NCBI GenBank assembly: GCA_013399895.1
Contig: VXBA01001882.1
Span: 992,254 to 1,056,253 of the forward strand
Direction of reading: 5' to 3'
From: Serilophus lunatus
Lineage: Eukaryota > Chordata > Aves > Passeriformes > Eurylaimidae
Length of the DNA: 64,000 nt
The translations under genes and the position numbers were made by a program. How positions within the stretch are numbered: the first letter of the stretch is position 1; each line of letters begins with the position of its first letter. Positions 12,769-25,744 of the stretch are shown here, piece after piece. The notes below the pieces were generated by a model that did not search any database, had not been told where the DNA came from, and saw only the letters and a list, made by a program, of their open reading frames with translations.

Positions 12769-15700
12769 CCTTATCAAACAAATTGCAATATTTGATTTAC
12801 ATAATTAAATATAATTCCTCTTGCCACCTGCATAACATCACAAACAACTGCCAACAATCTTTAAAAAGCTCTACAAATGTATTACACTGAAGTGGTAGCT
12901 CTCCAGATTAACACAATACTCTGAGCTGAGGTAAAATACTGAAGGATGTTTGAGTTAAGCATGTTTCTATATTTTCTTTTACAACTACAGAAAAACACAC
13001 ATTTTTTTGTCTGCTACAATACACATCTCCGCTGAAGAATTTAGCTGCAGAATCTAATTGGTATATTATGTTCTCCATCATTTCTATGATACTCCAGGGA
13101 AGAAAGAATGAGAAATTTACAACTGCAAAAGGAATCTTCTCACCCCTTTGGGCAGCTAGGTCTTGAAATACTTTTAAATGGAATTTCTAGCATTATTACT
13201 TTAGCAGACAGTCATATTCTCTCTAACTACATCTGGTACTCACCCATCGCTTGCCAGTACACCAAAAAAGAGTAGCTCTTTTTCACTTCAATTCAAAATG
13301 AAACAGTTAAGAGTGGTATCATTAGGTCTTTATTACAACTCTGAGTTAATGATTCAAAATGATACTGAGCTAACTGGAAAGATTTTATTTCTGTCAGACC
13401 CATGAGAGCTGGATCTCATACAAAAATAAATCCAACTTAATTTGTGTGAACCCAGCAAGTCCATTAGCTCCAGTTGTTTTAGCAACTCATGAACCTGTTG
13501 TTATTTTTCTGAAGACAGTTGCAAATTGAGTTTCATTTTCTGTGAACTTCCCTTATGCCACAGTTCTCCCCGAACTGACCTTATTTGGTGCAAATGGCAG
13601 AGTCGCTCTCTTCAAGACTTACAGGTAGAGTAGTTAGGACAAAATAAAATATATTTCCAATTCAGCACCCGTGAGATCACCAACATAGTGACTTAAAAAG
13701 AGAATGGGATAAATGCTAATTGGTTTCATGATATTGTAATACTTTTGTGCTTGCTTGGTTCATATTTTTGCCCCAGGAAAATCAATAAACATAGACTACA
13801 CATTGTATCCTTGAACTCATGACAACTTCCTTCTCATTGAACTTCACAGACTCTTCGAGCACATCCACCCTTCAAGACATTCTCCAGCACTTCTCACCAA
13901 ACCTTTTCAAGAGCTTACAGATCATCTTAGTCTTCAAAGAGACACTGTTATGTATTTCTAGTAGTTCTGATTATGTCACTACCCTATCCTTCCAGATTAT
14001 TTGCCTGAGTTGCCCATTTGATGCCTCAGGTCAGATTCATCTCTATTTTTAGACACCTAATATATGTGGAGCACCTATATGCAGTTCTTGTAAAACTAAT
14101 GGAGAAAGACAAGCCACTCCCATGAACCATTTGTGGCTTAGCGGGGCTGTGTCTTCCCAAGAGGTGCCCATTCTTGTCCTCCCTGTGACGAAAGATGCTA
14201 CAACAACTGTACATCCCACGCAGATTCCCAAGGAAGGCACATAAAGTTATCTGTAGATGCTCTGGACTTGCAGTCTCACACCTTTAGGCGACTTAAGTTT
14301 GCATGTGGACAATAAAACAGGGCTTTGGTTTGAGAGGATTTTGGTAACACAGTAGCACTATATGTGCTTGATCCTTTTGGCACATATTTCAGCATGCCAT
14401 TCTTACATTACCTTCAATTTTGGATTATGAGACAATTGAACTTAACATGTTAGGTTATATACTCAAAGCAGTGATGAGTCCCAGGAAGGTAGATGGGATT
14501 ATTTATTTTTTCTTTCACAAGCCTTTTACTTCACTTTTCATATCAGTACTGTGACAAGGTTTTAAGATCTGTTTTCTAATGACTTCTTAGTAGAAAAAAA
14601 ATTAAACTCTAATAGAAAGCAACCAAAATGGCCATATTAAAATTTTTAACTTGAATTCTGTCAGGTGAGAAATAGCTTGAAGTAATGAAGCAAAAAATCC
14701 TTTTCTCTCATCCTTTCCAGATGCGCTAGAATTGACAAGGAATGATTCGCATGGTGATAGCAAGCCAATTCATACATGTAGAACTGTACTAGTAGCTAAC
14801 TGAGTCTGGGAAACAAAGAGTAGAGTACAGGAGAAAATGCCCACACCACAGAGCAGTGCAGCTGCAGTTTTGAAGCCTGAATGAAAAGGAAAACTCCGTA
14901 TTCCCCAGAAACACCTGCTCATCTGTGCTTCAGATAAGCTGAGGTGGAGAACGTAGTGCATGAAATTATACAAGAAATGGGCATTATTGCAATCAAATCA
15001 AACTTATGGAACTGATGTCTAACTCACACATTCAAACCCTGAAACTCCATCACAAGAGTCTCAGCACTGACCCCAGGTGAAACCTAATTCCTCTTTCATC
15101 CACACATTTTTAATTTTCTGGTTAAGTTATTCTAATTTATCTGTTCTTTCTTCATTATCATTAGGAAGATTTTTTTTTTTAATTATCTTTCACTTGACAT
15201 CATTGTCTCCCTGGTCAAAATTCCCACCTACATACATTCTGTGAAGCTGCAATGCCTTCAGACACAAGTACTGTTTACATATACTGGATCTTTTTTCTCC
15301 AACTGATAAAGTGCTGTCACCCAACAGGTTTTTGCATCCCATCTGGTATGAACAGAACACATAAACTGCTTAACCTGAGTCTGTAGTTAATAGGTATTCT
15401 TCAGAATGATTTAAACATGATCTAATATTTTCCTTTATACTAAAATTGAGTGGTAACACACTCCTGGCAATACCTGCTGAGGTAATAAATGCCTCTGGGG
15501 TTAGGCCTGAGGGGCACAACAAGAGGGCAAAGGACTTTGAATATTCTCAGTGTGCTCTTAGAGCGTTAGAAACACTGGGTTTAGCATATCATACTGTGAG
15601 CAGGAAATGAAAGGCAAATAATAAGATAAAAAGGCTCTGCATTAAAAATGCCAGAGGTATAACTCTTCTGATATCAAAACAAACAGATTTTTGCTTAACA

Positions 15701-18531
15701 TTACACTTCCAAATAATATTGTTAATATTAGCAAGTTAATTCGCTTTCTACTGTACATAGTAGGTTGCAGTCAGAATATGATTTAGAAACTCCAACACAC
15801 CTGTGGAGGTTTTTTACAGTGGAAACTGCCTACCCAATTTGGAATCAACAACTTTGGACGTTATAAGGTTGTTTTGTGCCCTGTTGATGTTTATCATTTT
15901 CATAGGCCATCTTCAGATTGTGCCCACTGATAGAAGCTATATTTTTACAGTACTATAAAGGAAGAGATGCACAAAGGGATGGATTTGTAGAGGTAATTGA
16001 GCACCTTAAAAGCTGAAAAGTACCTACTCATTGGGATTTGCAGAGGCATGTAAGCACAGTACACTCTAGACAATAGTCTTTGCCAGCCAAACCCAGCCGT
16101 GTTCCCAACATTTCTTTGCCATGTGTCTGAAACTAGTTGTGTCCACCCTTCTTGCAAGGGCAAAGCGCTAATTTGCATATGCCCCTCTGCATTGCTGGTG
16201 GGTCCCTACTCAGTGGGCCTGCAGTTCTCATTCAGAGGAAGGCTGGGTGATGCAAAGCCTCTGGCCTGAATGTCTGCTCAGCCTTGTCCCAGAGAGCACA
16301 GCGGTCATGTGGGGCACCTGGTGGACAGGGATTCCACTCTGGCCCAAAGACAGAAATTACCCAAATGAGCATCATAGGTAAATGTGAGACTACAATTCAA
16401 AAGTTTGGGACACAGGAAGTGTGCCAGGAAGACCATTTGTGATTACACAAAGATGTCAGAGAAATGCATACAAATCTTCCATGGTTTGTGTTAAAAAGAA
16501 TGAGGAACAATGATTTCAGAAGTTGTTTTGACAATAGAGACATAGATTTCATTGTTAAATTCTCTCTCATTTATATACATATATACATAAACATTAATCT
16601 AAGCATTATTCCCCAGTCCCAAATTTGTCTCACTCAATTTGGCAAAGAGCACATACTCAATGTGTGCCTATGAGGAAATAATGTGGCTTAACTTCTCTTT
16701 TCTATCAGTGGAAGCTTCTAATCTAATAATTTTTAAATTCGCACACAAAAGAAAGTTTTCAGGCTAAATATATCAAGATAAATAAATTACACAAAGATGT
16801 TTGCAAAAGAACACTGCATAAACGCTGAGAGATTAATCATAAAAAACAATTGCAGCAAATGTATTTTGAATATTAAACCTAAAATGTTTATAAGTGTATA
16901 AATCTTCAGAATATATCCTTTGAGCAAAGCTATTGCTTTCACAAGAAAGTGCTATGCAAGAAAAATAGTAAGATTAAATATTGTTTATGTATGTAGAACA
17001 CCATAATAATGTAGCTGCATTGGCTAAAAGCACTAATAACATCACATTAATTCCTTTAAAGAGCTAAATTATCACCCACTACAAGTGCCAAAGGTCTCCT
17101 AGCTGTAGCTAAGCTAAGAGAATTTCTCTTCAGTATAAAATCTGATCTTTAAAGAGGCACTTTTTCTACTTAATATATATCACATTCATATGTGCGTTAA
17201 ATGAAAACCAAGAAGACAGGACATGACTGCTATCTCTAAACAGCTGAGCTGCACAAATATCAAGGAGGGAGATGTGCCACAAGATAATAACAAGAAGATA
17301 GGCACAGGCTGAATAGGAGAAAAATGTCTTAATGATAAGGTCTATTAGACCATGGAATAGTTTTTAAAGGGAAACACTAGAGACCCCATCTCTAGGGATA
17401 TGTAAAAGCACACTGAAAAAATGTTAAATAAAAGGTTACAAGAAAAAATCCTGATATCATCCAAGATGAAGCAGATTATTGTAATCGTTTTGTTCATTCG
17501 TGATATCTGAGATTCATGGTGGACAAAGACACAAAGAAAACACACTACACAAGCACTTCAGACTTGCAGTGACAGAATCAGTTTAACAGATTAACATTTA
17601 AAAGACAGATTTGCAGATCTCTTGGTCATTCCATGAAAGCATTTATTATGCAGAATATACATCAACAATATAATTATTCATATTTAAGTTTTCAAGTCTC
17701 CAGTTCTTCCCCTCTTTCCCTCTGGGTTCATTCAATGAAAAATATAATAAACAAAGCAATGGAGTCTCTAATATTTATCTCTCTAGATCTTTTCAGGGTA
17801 TAATCACGATGAAAATAATGTCAATGAAGTTCAATTTCCCTTGCACTTTTATCTTTATTGCCATGGATACTTTCTTTCTTTATAAGCACAAATATACAAA
17901 ATTGGTAGGAGAATGTGTTTTGTAATATTACGACTTGTGGAAAAAATACTGAAATTGGAGTCCTTTAATTTGAAGCCCTCAAGATGAAGAAATACAGCAA
18001 TATTTGACTGTATTTGCTGGAGGATTATAGTTCAAAAAGTCTCTTCTAGTTCCTTTCCTAAAACTCTATTCTAGTTATAGGACTAACTCTTCTAAAAGGA
18101 ACTTCTGAAGATTCCTCCACCTTCCAAGTCTGAAGCTACATTAGCAGACAGGGACTTAAAAGAACAAGTGACTGACCTTGAAATTTCTTGTTCTAGAAAG
18201 AAGATGGCAAAGCACAACATAGTATAGTATACAAAGATCGTCAGATTGTCAGGTAAGTCATCCTTACCAGAGATCCTGGGATACCCTGAAGACCATTGTA
18301 ATTCCTGATGGTTTCCCATCAATGCCTACAGATCCAGCATGGAAACAGATGAAATATTTTAGCCAACCTGACTGCTACTCAGAATAGAAACTGCATGTAC
18401 AATTCTGTATACCATTCTGTCTCATTGTTGAAGGACTATATACGCATTTATCCTCTCCAGAAATACAAGTTCTGATCCATACTGAAACTCATGCACATGA
18501 AATGCCATGGGTCTGAGTGATGAGGTTATTT
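12769..18531. other. AT-rich non-coding stretch
   Basis: I recognise no exon, RNA gene or complete repeat. A somewhat GC-richer patch at 16,140-16,340 begins with an octamer-type word (separate entry). Short frames near 13.8-14.2 kb and 14.8 kb have no recognisable domain. Confidence 0.55.
16171..16178 (+). promoter_or_regulatory. octamer motif ATTTGCAT (POU-type)
   Basis: A perfect ATTTGCAT octamer continues into ATGCCCC, at the edge of a locally GC-richer patch. POU factors bind this word. One such match is expected by chance in a window of this size. Confidence 0.25.
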
Positions 18532-18536
18532 TGATA
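18532..18536. repeat. target-site duplication TGATA (left)
   Basis: It is identical to the five bases at 19,978-19,982 immediately after the LTR, as expected from staggered integration by a retroviral integrase. Confidence 0.85.
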
Positions 18537-19977
18537 TGTGGTGGTTTAAGACCACTGTTTTCACTAAGGGGCGCACTCAAGAGTGACAAGAAGACTGAAC
18601 AGAATTTGAATAACAGGGAAAACAGTTTATTCATCTGAGATTCAACCAAAGAAAGCAAACAGTTTATGGGAGTCCCAGACTTAACACAAAATTACACCCA
18701 ACAAAGAACCACGCAAGAAAAGGAAAAGGGAAAAAAGGGAATAAGGGAACTTCTTTTCAAAGGCCAGGCCGGTTGGCCAAGGAAAAGCAGGAGAAAGGGA
18801 CAGCCGCTCCTCTTCTCTCTCTCTCTCTCTGGTAGTAGTAACTCCCAGCCCTTGAAGTCTCTGCAAAACACAAAAATGAAAAGCACCCCTCCCAACCCAG
18901 GGATGCTATTTGGGGAAGCTTTTCACTTGCGGCTATGCTGGCTTGGCTCTGGTGCCGATGGAGGTGGACGGAGTCAAGCCGCGGGGCCTGGAAGTCAAAG
19001 GAAGAGGGGCCGTGCTGCTGCTCTCCAGGTCGCAGGAAGCCAAAGAGAGGGAGCTTCCGTTTTTCAGGCTTTTTAAGCCCTCCAAGTCCCGCACGAATCT
19101 CACTGTCTTCTTCCTGGCTTCGCCTCTTTGGATTGGCCAGCGGTCCGGGCTCCCCCCCTCCTTCGGAGATCTTTGGCTCCAGCAAAATGGCGGTTCCTGC
19201 CAACATTGCGAGCTGGCTGCTTCCCGGCGCCATGTTTTTTTACCAGCCACGGGCCAGCCACAGCCTCTCCAGGGCACCCTCCATCCGCAGGAACCCCAAA
19301 AAGGGGTCTCTGAGGCCACAGGACTGCAGGAGCCACCCAGAGCAGCCACCGCACCCACACCACCACGTGGGGGCTGTTTCTGAGGCTGTTGGGACCGCAG
19401 GACCCCTTGCCAGGCTCCCTCATGGCAGCGTGGGGAGGGCTGGCGCGGCCGCTGGGGCACTTTCGTAGTGGCGCGGGGCTGGCAGAGCCACTGCCAACCA
19501 CCAGCCACCAGCTGCGGCGGCGTGGCGCCGCCGCCCTGCACCCATGGGCACTGGGGCACCGCTGGCAAGGAAACACATTCGGTGAGTTCCTGCTAAGAAA
19601 AAACTGTGGGGCCCGCCACCTCCCCCTGAGTGAGAGGGAGAGAATGGGCACCCCTTCCCTTCCCCTCCAGCCAGCACAAAGGGCAAGGTGGGGGGAAAGG
19701 GCAAGGGAAAGCTGTAGGGAGATGCCTGCAGTGGCTCTCGCTGCCTCTCCCTGTCTCCGCCTGGAGTTCTGGTGAGTTCCTGCCTTGGTTCCCCCCCTAA
19801 CCTCGGAGGTCGGCATGGGGAACAAAAAAGGGAACAAAAAAGCCAGGATTTATAACAGAACAGGGAGCCAGCGAACTGTTTAAAAGGAAACATCCCTTTC
19901 CCTTCCCTCTCCCTCTAAGACCCCTCAATACCCTCCCTCCAAAGGACCCAGCACCCCCCCACCCCCAACCCCCCACA
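18537..19977 (-). mobile_element. long GC-rich solo LTR of an endogenous retrovirus, minus strand
   Basis: The unit begins TGTGGTGG and ends CCCCCCACA on the plus strand, so it has TG...CA ends with inverted terminal words. It is flanked by identical 5-bp duplications TGATA (18,532-18,536 and 19,978-19,982). A polyadenylation signal AATAAA on the minus strand (plus 18,626-18,631) lies about 90 bp from the left end, which sets the minus orientation. The 1,441 bp are GC- and CpG-rich with a TC microsatellite (about 18,814-18,830). I see no gag, pol or env remnant, so it is a solo LTR. The 5-bp duplication suits ERVL-like elements. Open frames of 60-245 codons on both strands come from base composition, not coding. 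Confidence 0.85.
19184..19235. promoter_or_regulatory. two opposed YY1-type sites inside the LTR
   Basis: AAAATGGCGG at 19,184-19,193 and GGCGCCATGT at 19,226-19,235 (ACATGGCGCC on the other strand) both fit the YY1 core ATGGCG and face opposite ways 42 bp apart. YY1 sites occur in retroviral LTRs and in CpG promoters. Binding is not shown. Confidence 0.4.
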
Positions 19978-19982
19978 TGATA
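19978..19982. repeat. target-site duplication TGATA (right)
   Basis: This is the right-hand copy of the 5-bp duplication that brackets the LTR at 18,537-19,977. Confidence 0.85.
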
Positions 19983-22900
19983 CAAAAGGGATACCCAGTC
20001 AAATATGAGGTCTCTTAACCTGCCTTAATATAAAACTAAAATACATGGCAGAAGCAAGCTGGTCTTGTTTGCTTTCTGCAGCTGAACTCTTGATAGTGCC
20101 TGTAGTATTATGTTATCTGCTTTTATTTATACTCTGCTGCCATAGCAATTTAGTTCTACATTCTGATTCCCTTCAAAATGTAAAGATTAACAGAATAGAG
20201 ACTTCTTAAATAAAAATCCTCACCTCGCTTCTCTACTTAATATGACACACTGCCTTTTAGTATGCAACATGTATTTTCACCTTTGATTCTTGGTTCTCAG
20301 GTGCGTGACATGTGCTTACATACACTCTCCATCACAGCTTAAAGTACATGAAAAACAATAGTTCTGTTATTTCTGGCTGCTCTGCATCTCATCCCTGTTT
20401 TTCACTAGCAAGAGAGAAACAACATGAGCAATGAAAGGCTATTCCTTGTAGCTAAGTATCTCACATGCCTCTTTTTTTCTCCTAAACTAGCATATTGTAT
20501 TCCAAATTTCCACTCAACATCCCTATCGACTTTTCAGGGTAGGTGGTAGCACATGCGTTGTCTGCTTCTGAGCTTGGAACACACTGATTGACAGGCACAC
20601 ACGCTGATCAACAAACTTGTGGGTTATATTTGGCTTTCTCAAAGCATAGGGCAGTAATTTACTCCTTCTGTACTTGACTGCAAATTTTAATGACCAGCTG
20701 GTTCATTATAGGGATAGAGGGAGACAGACAGATGGAATAAGACAGAGGTAAAAAATTCACTGTTGCCGTTGTTATCAATTTTACATGGAGAACATAACTT
20801 TTGTCTCTCTGTAAATTGAAAATAGCTCACAATGGTAACCAAAGATTTCTGTAACTATAAAATGACAAATTGCTTGATTTCCTAAAGTCAGCTATGTTTT
20901 GTAAATATCATTGCTATAGATATCCAGGATAATGAAGGGAAAGATTTGCAGTCAACTAGAATAAGACACATAAAAATCAGGTACTTTTGTTATGGTGGGG
21001 TCACCATGTGCTTTAAGGAAGGAAGCAGAACCAAGGTGTAGAGACAGTGAAGGCCTTAGCTGGCATGGCAAAGGCAAAACATAACTATTGAATACAAAAA
21101 AATGTAAATTTGAAAGCAACAGAAGAGCTGAAAGGACTCCAGGAGACACCTACAGTTCAGGCTTGCTGCACTACTCAACCTTACTCCAGACACTGCTTAC
21201 TTTGGGCCCATCTCAAACTAACCCCCACCTGTCAAGCACCTGAACATCTGGCCTTCAGTGTGCCACGCTGTGATCAACAGATAGGAGCTTCTTTGTTTTA
21301 TCCCTGGGAAGCCTGGACATAATAACCTGCTCAGACCACTTCAATACACAACAGCCAGTTGTCTTCTTCAAAAGAAAAAGAAAAATGGAGTAAATTTGCC
21401 AATATCTTTTTACCCTTTTCTTTATCTCCATTTATTTATTACTCTAACAGGAAAAAATACTCTCCTATGAAAGCAGCAAATGGAAGTTCATTTTCTCCTC
21501 CTGAGAGAAGTTTTGAATGCCAAACATGTTTTGTCAGTCATCTGTGCAGATACAGATTTTTATCAACAGATTTTTAACCATCTATTATTTAGTATCTATT
21601 ATTTTAAAGAAGCTGTTAAACTAAATCCCTCTTAATAAAATCCTTCTTAATAAAATCAACTGCGTCCTTACAATTCTAATGAACTGTATTTTCTCACTAG
21701 GTGTGCAACTTCAGTGTGTCATTTTTCCTTTGGCTCTATAATTGAAGTTTCAAGGGTCTGATGCCCACTTGCATGAAGGTTTCTAAACAGTAAATTCAGA
21801 ACACTTGTAAAACATTGCTGAATGTCAACATTAGTGTTGCATATCTATTGTATAAGATGACACCGATGCAAAATATAAGATGATGCAGAATCTTAGGTCT
21901 TCAGACATTGATGTTCATTTCTTAATCTGAGCATTAACATTCCCCCATACTTTTTGAGTTTTCAGAAGCCAGTAGTACTCAGATCTGCAGGAGGCTGTGA
22001 ATAATAATGTGCATTAATAAGGTAGCAGAAGACGCAAGATCCTTCTGATTGCATATCCAAGATTGTTGTTAATGACTACATTACTTGCTAAAAAAAGTAA
22101 ACAAATTCCTACATGGAGAGATCCAAGATATGCCAGTTGCCTAGTTGCTAAAGAATATTAACATTTCAACAAAGAAATGCTCAGCTGTGCTATGATTTTG
22201 AAGGGATGCATTTCAAAAGTAACATTTTTTTGGAAAGGATACCAAAAACACTTGAAAGTATTATATATTTTCAAAAGAAGTGTAAGAATTTTATTCCTTT
22301 CATTGTCCACATTATTTTAGTCCAACACTAAAATGGCCAAGTAATGAAGCAAACCTTCAGATAAATAATATAAACTGTTTTTCTAAAACTAAATTTCACC
22401 TTTATGTGCTACAATCAAAAAAACTCACATTTGTTTAACCAGCAGCTTAGTTCGATAATCTTAGGTGTCTGGTTGGAATTAGAATTCATCTTATATCCTT
22501 GAGTCTTTCTCACTGACTTCATTTGAGCTTTTCCCATGAGGCTCAATTATAAAAGGATTCGGCTGTTTTCATTTTTTATTTCATATACTGTTATTTATGT
22601 ACATAAGCCAATTCCAATGTTGAAGGAGTTTATTTTTTGAATATGGGAAATATAAGCAGACAGTTGTATTAATACATTTATAGAAAGTTCTGCAACATAT
22701 AACAGTACATTTCTAGTCTAGCTTTTTAAATCAATACAATGGAATTCTGGGATCCACCTAACAGAGCCTGACTTACAAGTTTGTCTATGAAATTACTTAC
22801 TAGTAGTTAAACAATATAAAGGTTCCTGAAAAGCATTGAAGAGAAAGTCCAGGCTCCAACTGTAGAAACATAAACACAACACAGCATTCTTTTGAGACTT

Positions 22901-24090
22901 CCACAGGAAAAAAAAAACCAAACAACTTTCCAAAGGAAAGTTAGGTTACTTTTTCCAACACAAAATAAGAAGCCACAAGTTGTGGGCTATTCCCATAAGT
23001 AATTTCACAAGGAACTGGGAGAGTGAGGTACCCACTCAAGAACTGCCTGGCTGCTGTATGATTCATCAAGAAAATTCAGGTAATGGTTGCTCAAAGGATG
23101 AATCTTCTCTGCCTCAGGATGTTAACTGCCATACTGCTACAATGAAATAAGCTGCTCTGTGACAACTATTCCACAGTAGCTTCTCTATGAGAAAATCAAT
23201 TTCCAGGCCTTGCTTGTCTGGAATAAGGTTCGTAATGCTAAATAGTTTCAAAATAAATTAAACCATAGTTGACCTTCCAAAATAATGATACTTGTCAGTT
23301 TCCTCTTTAGTGGCAAGGCTGAAGAAGACAATGGAAAATCCTTAAAGAACTGCCCCATGTCCTAGGCATGGGTACAGGACCCTTTCCTGAAGATTGTTTT
23401 CTTTCTGGCAAATATGTTGTTCTAGAACAAGGACCCGCCCAGACACAGACATCACACCCAAAGGACATAGCACATCTGCACACCAGCACACAGGTTTGTT
23501 CTGATTAAAGTTCCAGCAGAGCTGGGACCAGGCACATGCTATTGGATTATTGCAATATTTCCTTATGCATCAAACATTAGAAATGCCCATTTTAAGCATT
23601 ATTATTGTGAAATATAGATGGCAAAACCTAGGCTAGGTGTAAGACAATTTCAGCATGATTCAATTTATCCATCCAGTAGTATCTGGGAAACACACAATAT
23701 ACAGTCATTATTTGCTTGTTATATTTTATCATGCCTGCCAGTTTTTAGAGTACTAACACAATTTCTCCTTACGTTTATAAGCAGCATAATGCAGCATTTC
23801 TTCATAGCGTACAGTTAAAATTTACTTTGCACATGGATAATTTTACTTTGCACAATTGAAAACAATGAGGTACAAAGTGAGTAATGTGTAAAACCAGTGG
23901 GCGCAATGCAAATTAGGAAATTTTAGAAATGTCAGTGCAGCATATGAGCATGGTAAAGGGGGTCATCCCTCAAGATACATCACATTATTTTGTCAAAATA
24001 GCAATGCTCACAATGCTTTCAGAAAGCTATTCTTGCTCTTGATGTTGCTAACACTTCTGCCTTTATCATTATCTCACAACACTTGGCATT

Positions 24091-24110
24091 TTTCCTGAAT
24101 CCTCAGGAAA
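24091..24110. repeat. perfect short inverted repeat
   Basis: TTTCCTGA and TCAGGAAA form 8-bp perfect arms around ATCC. It could be a dyad binding site or chance. Confidence 0.6.
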
Positions 24111-24127
24111 TGTGGAAATTTTTTTCC

Positions 24128-24145
24128 TTTTTTTTTTTTTTTTTT
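24128..24145 (+). repeat. T18 homopolymer
   Basis: An uninterrupted run of 18 T lies in non-coding DNA with no LINE or pseudogene body attached that I can recognise. Confidence 0.9.
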
Positions 24146-25651
24146 AATGGAAATGTCCTACTTTTTACAATGTTAATGAAAAGTTTGGAGACGTGAGCCC
24201 AGGAAAGTGACTCAGAAATAGTAAAAACTGGAATTGTTTTTCATACCTAGATTTTTGATGTATCTCCTATTTGTAGATTTGTGATACTGGCTTTTCTTAT
24301 AAATTCTAGCAATTTATTATTTATTCAGTTATGTTTCCATGTTTGACTACATATAATATTGCGTACTTTTTATCCTAATTAAGAATCTAAAAAGCTCAAA
24401 TATTCAAAAATTTCACAGCAAATCTGGATACAAAACAAGTTTCCAGTTTCCAGACTTATTTTTTCTACAAAATTGATTTTGGTTTGAATCAAACAAAGCA
24501 GCAAATCAGAAAAATCTTTACACCAAACCAGCAGCTCTCCAGACATGGCAACTGGCCAATGAAGCGGATTCCCTCTTTAACTTTCCCTGAAGACAAAGTA
24601 CAGCAATTTTGTTGCTGAGAAGTTGCTGGGGGCTCCAGGCCTCTCTGGTACAAGGTTAGATTTCCAATGCACTCCCCCAGGAACAGCCTCCATGGCCCCC
24701 TAGCCTTCTCCTGGGAATTTTTTTACAATTTGACAAAGCACTCAATATCATATAACACACAGTTTTTGACAATAGCTAGATTAGGTTAGATAAAAAGCTT
24801 TGGGAAGCTGTGAGAACAATTACTTTTTTCTTTTTTTTTTTTTCTAATGAAGTTTATCTTTATGAGAGTGATGATAGAAGTCATTGTATTTCTCGTATGG
24901 TGATAGCCTGTAACCACAAAGTGACACAAACAGAGAAATAGTGTTTTCTTGCACCTGATAATACATCATCTGTACACAGATCTCTTTTTGATATTCTCTC
25001 AGAGCAGAGTCAATAAATACTAGAGTTCAGTGAGCAGAATGAAAATCTGAGCCTTTCCAAAACCAGCACTGGTTTAATCTTCAGTACCACCATCAGACTC
25101 TCCTCAAAGAGAAGGCACAAGAAGACAATTGGGAAGATGGGCTGTGAGAAAGAGAGCTAAGTCTTTTCTCCCAGTACAAAGAAAACTCATGTATTTCTTT
25201 CCTCATCTGACTTTTCATAATGCCTTTCCTCCAAAATATTTTCCTTTTGAGAATCTCGTCAGGATTTGTTCAGGGTACAGTTTCCCAGAGCTGATTAACT
25301 AAGTACATTTTTGGGTGTTCCTGCTGCTGTACTGAGATACCTGCAGAGAGAAGGATGGAAATAGGGCCAGCTGGGAGATCAGTCTCAGTCTAGGAGAGCT
25401 GGATTTTTTTTATTAGGTAACACCTGTATGTGACTGGCAATTAGCAGATGGCCTTGGAAAGGATATAGCTGCTATGAGAACTACATGGGGCTGCAAACCT
25501 ATTGTTTGGAAAGGGGAATAAAGCATGTGGATGCTGGCAGATAGAAACTGTAACAAAAACTTGTCTCTCCTAAATGTTCATTGAACTGTGATGTGATTAA
25601 CAAAATAATACTTTTAGATGCTTACAAAATGCAGTTTCAAGCAGTACAGCT

Positions 25652-25744
25652 TCCAAAGTGAGGAATCCCACTCTGCTTCCAGTACTTGAACAATCACTCC
25701 AAAGCGAGGAATCCCACTCTGCTTCCAGTATTTGAACAATCACT
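25652..25744 (+). repeat. 46-bp direct tandem duplication, two copies
   Basis: The second copy starts at 25,698 and differs from the first at two positions (GTGAGG/GCGAGG and TACTTG/TATTTG). The unit length is not a multiple of three, and the near identity points to a recent local duplication, perhaps by replication slippage. Confidence 0.9.

Noticed and set aside
19848..19856. TATA-like word (GTTATAAAT on the minus strand) as the LTR core promoter
   Set aside because: It lies only about 125 bp from the LTR 5' end and over 1.2 kb from the polyadenylation signal, which does not fit a normal U3-R-U5 arrangement well enough to assign.
18666..19893. Overlapping open frames of 120-245 codons on both strands in the GC-rich block
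   Set aside because: They lie wholly inside an LTR with clear ends and target duplications, are rich in P, G, R, S and A as expected from composition, overlap each other on both strands, and show no domain.
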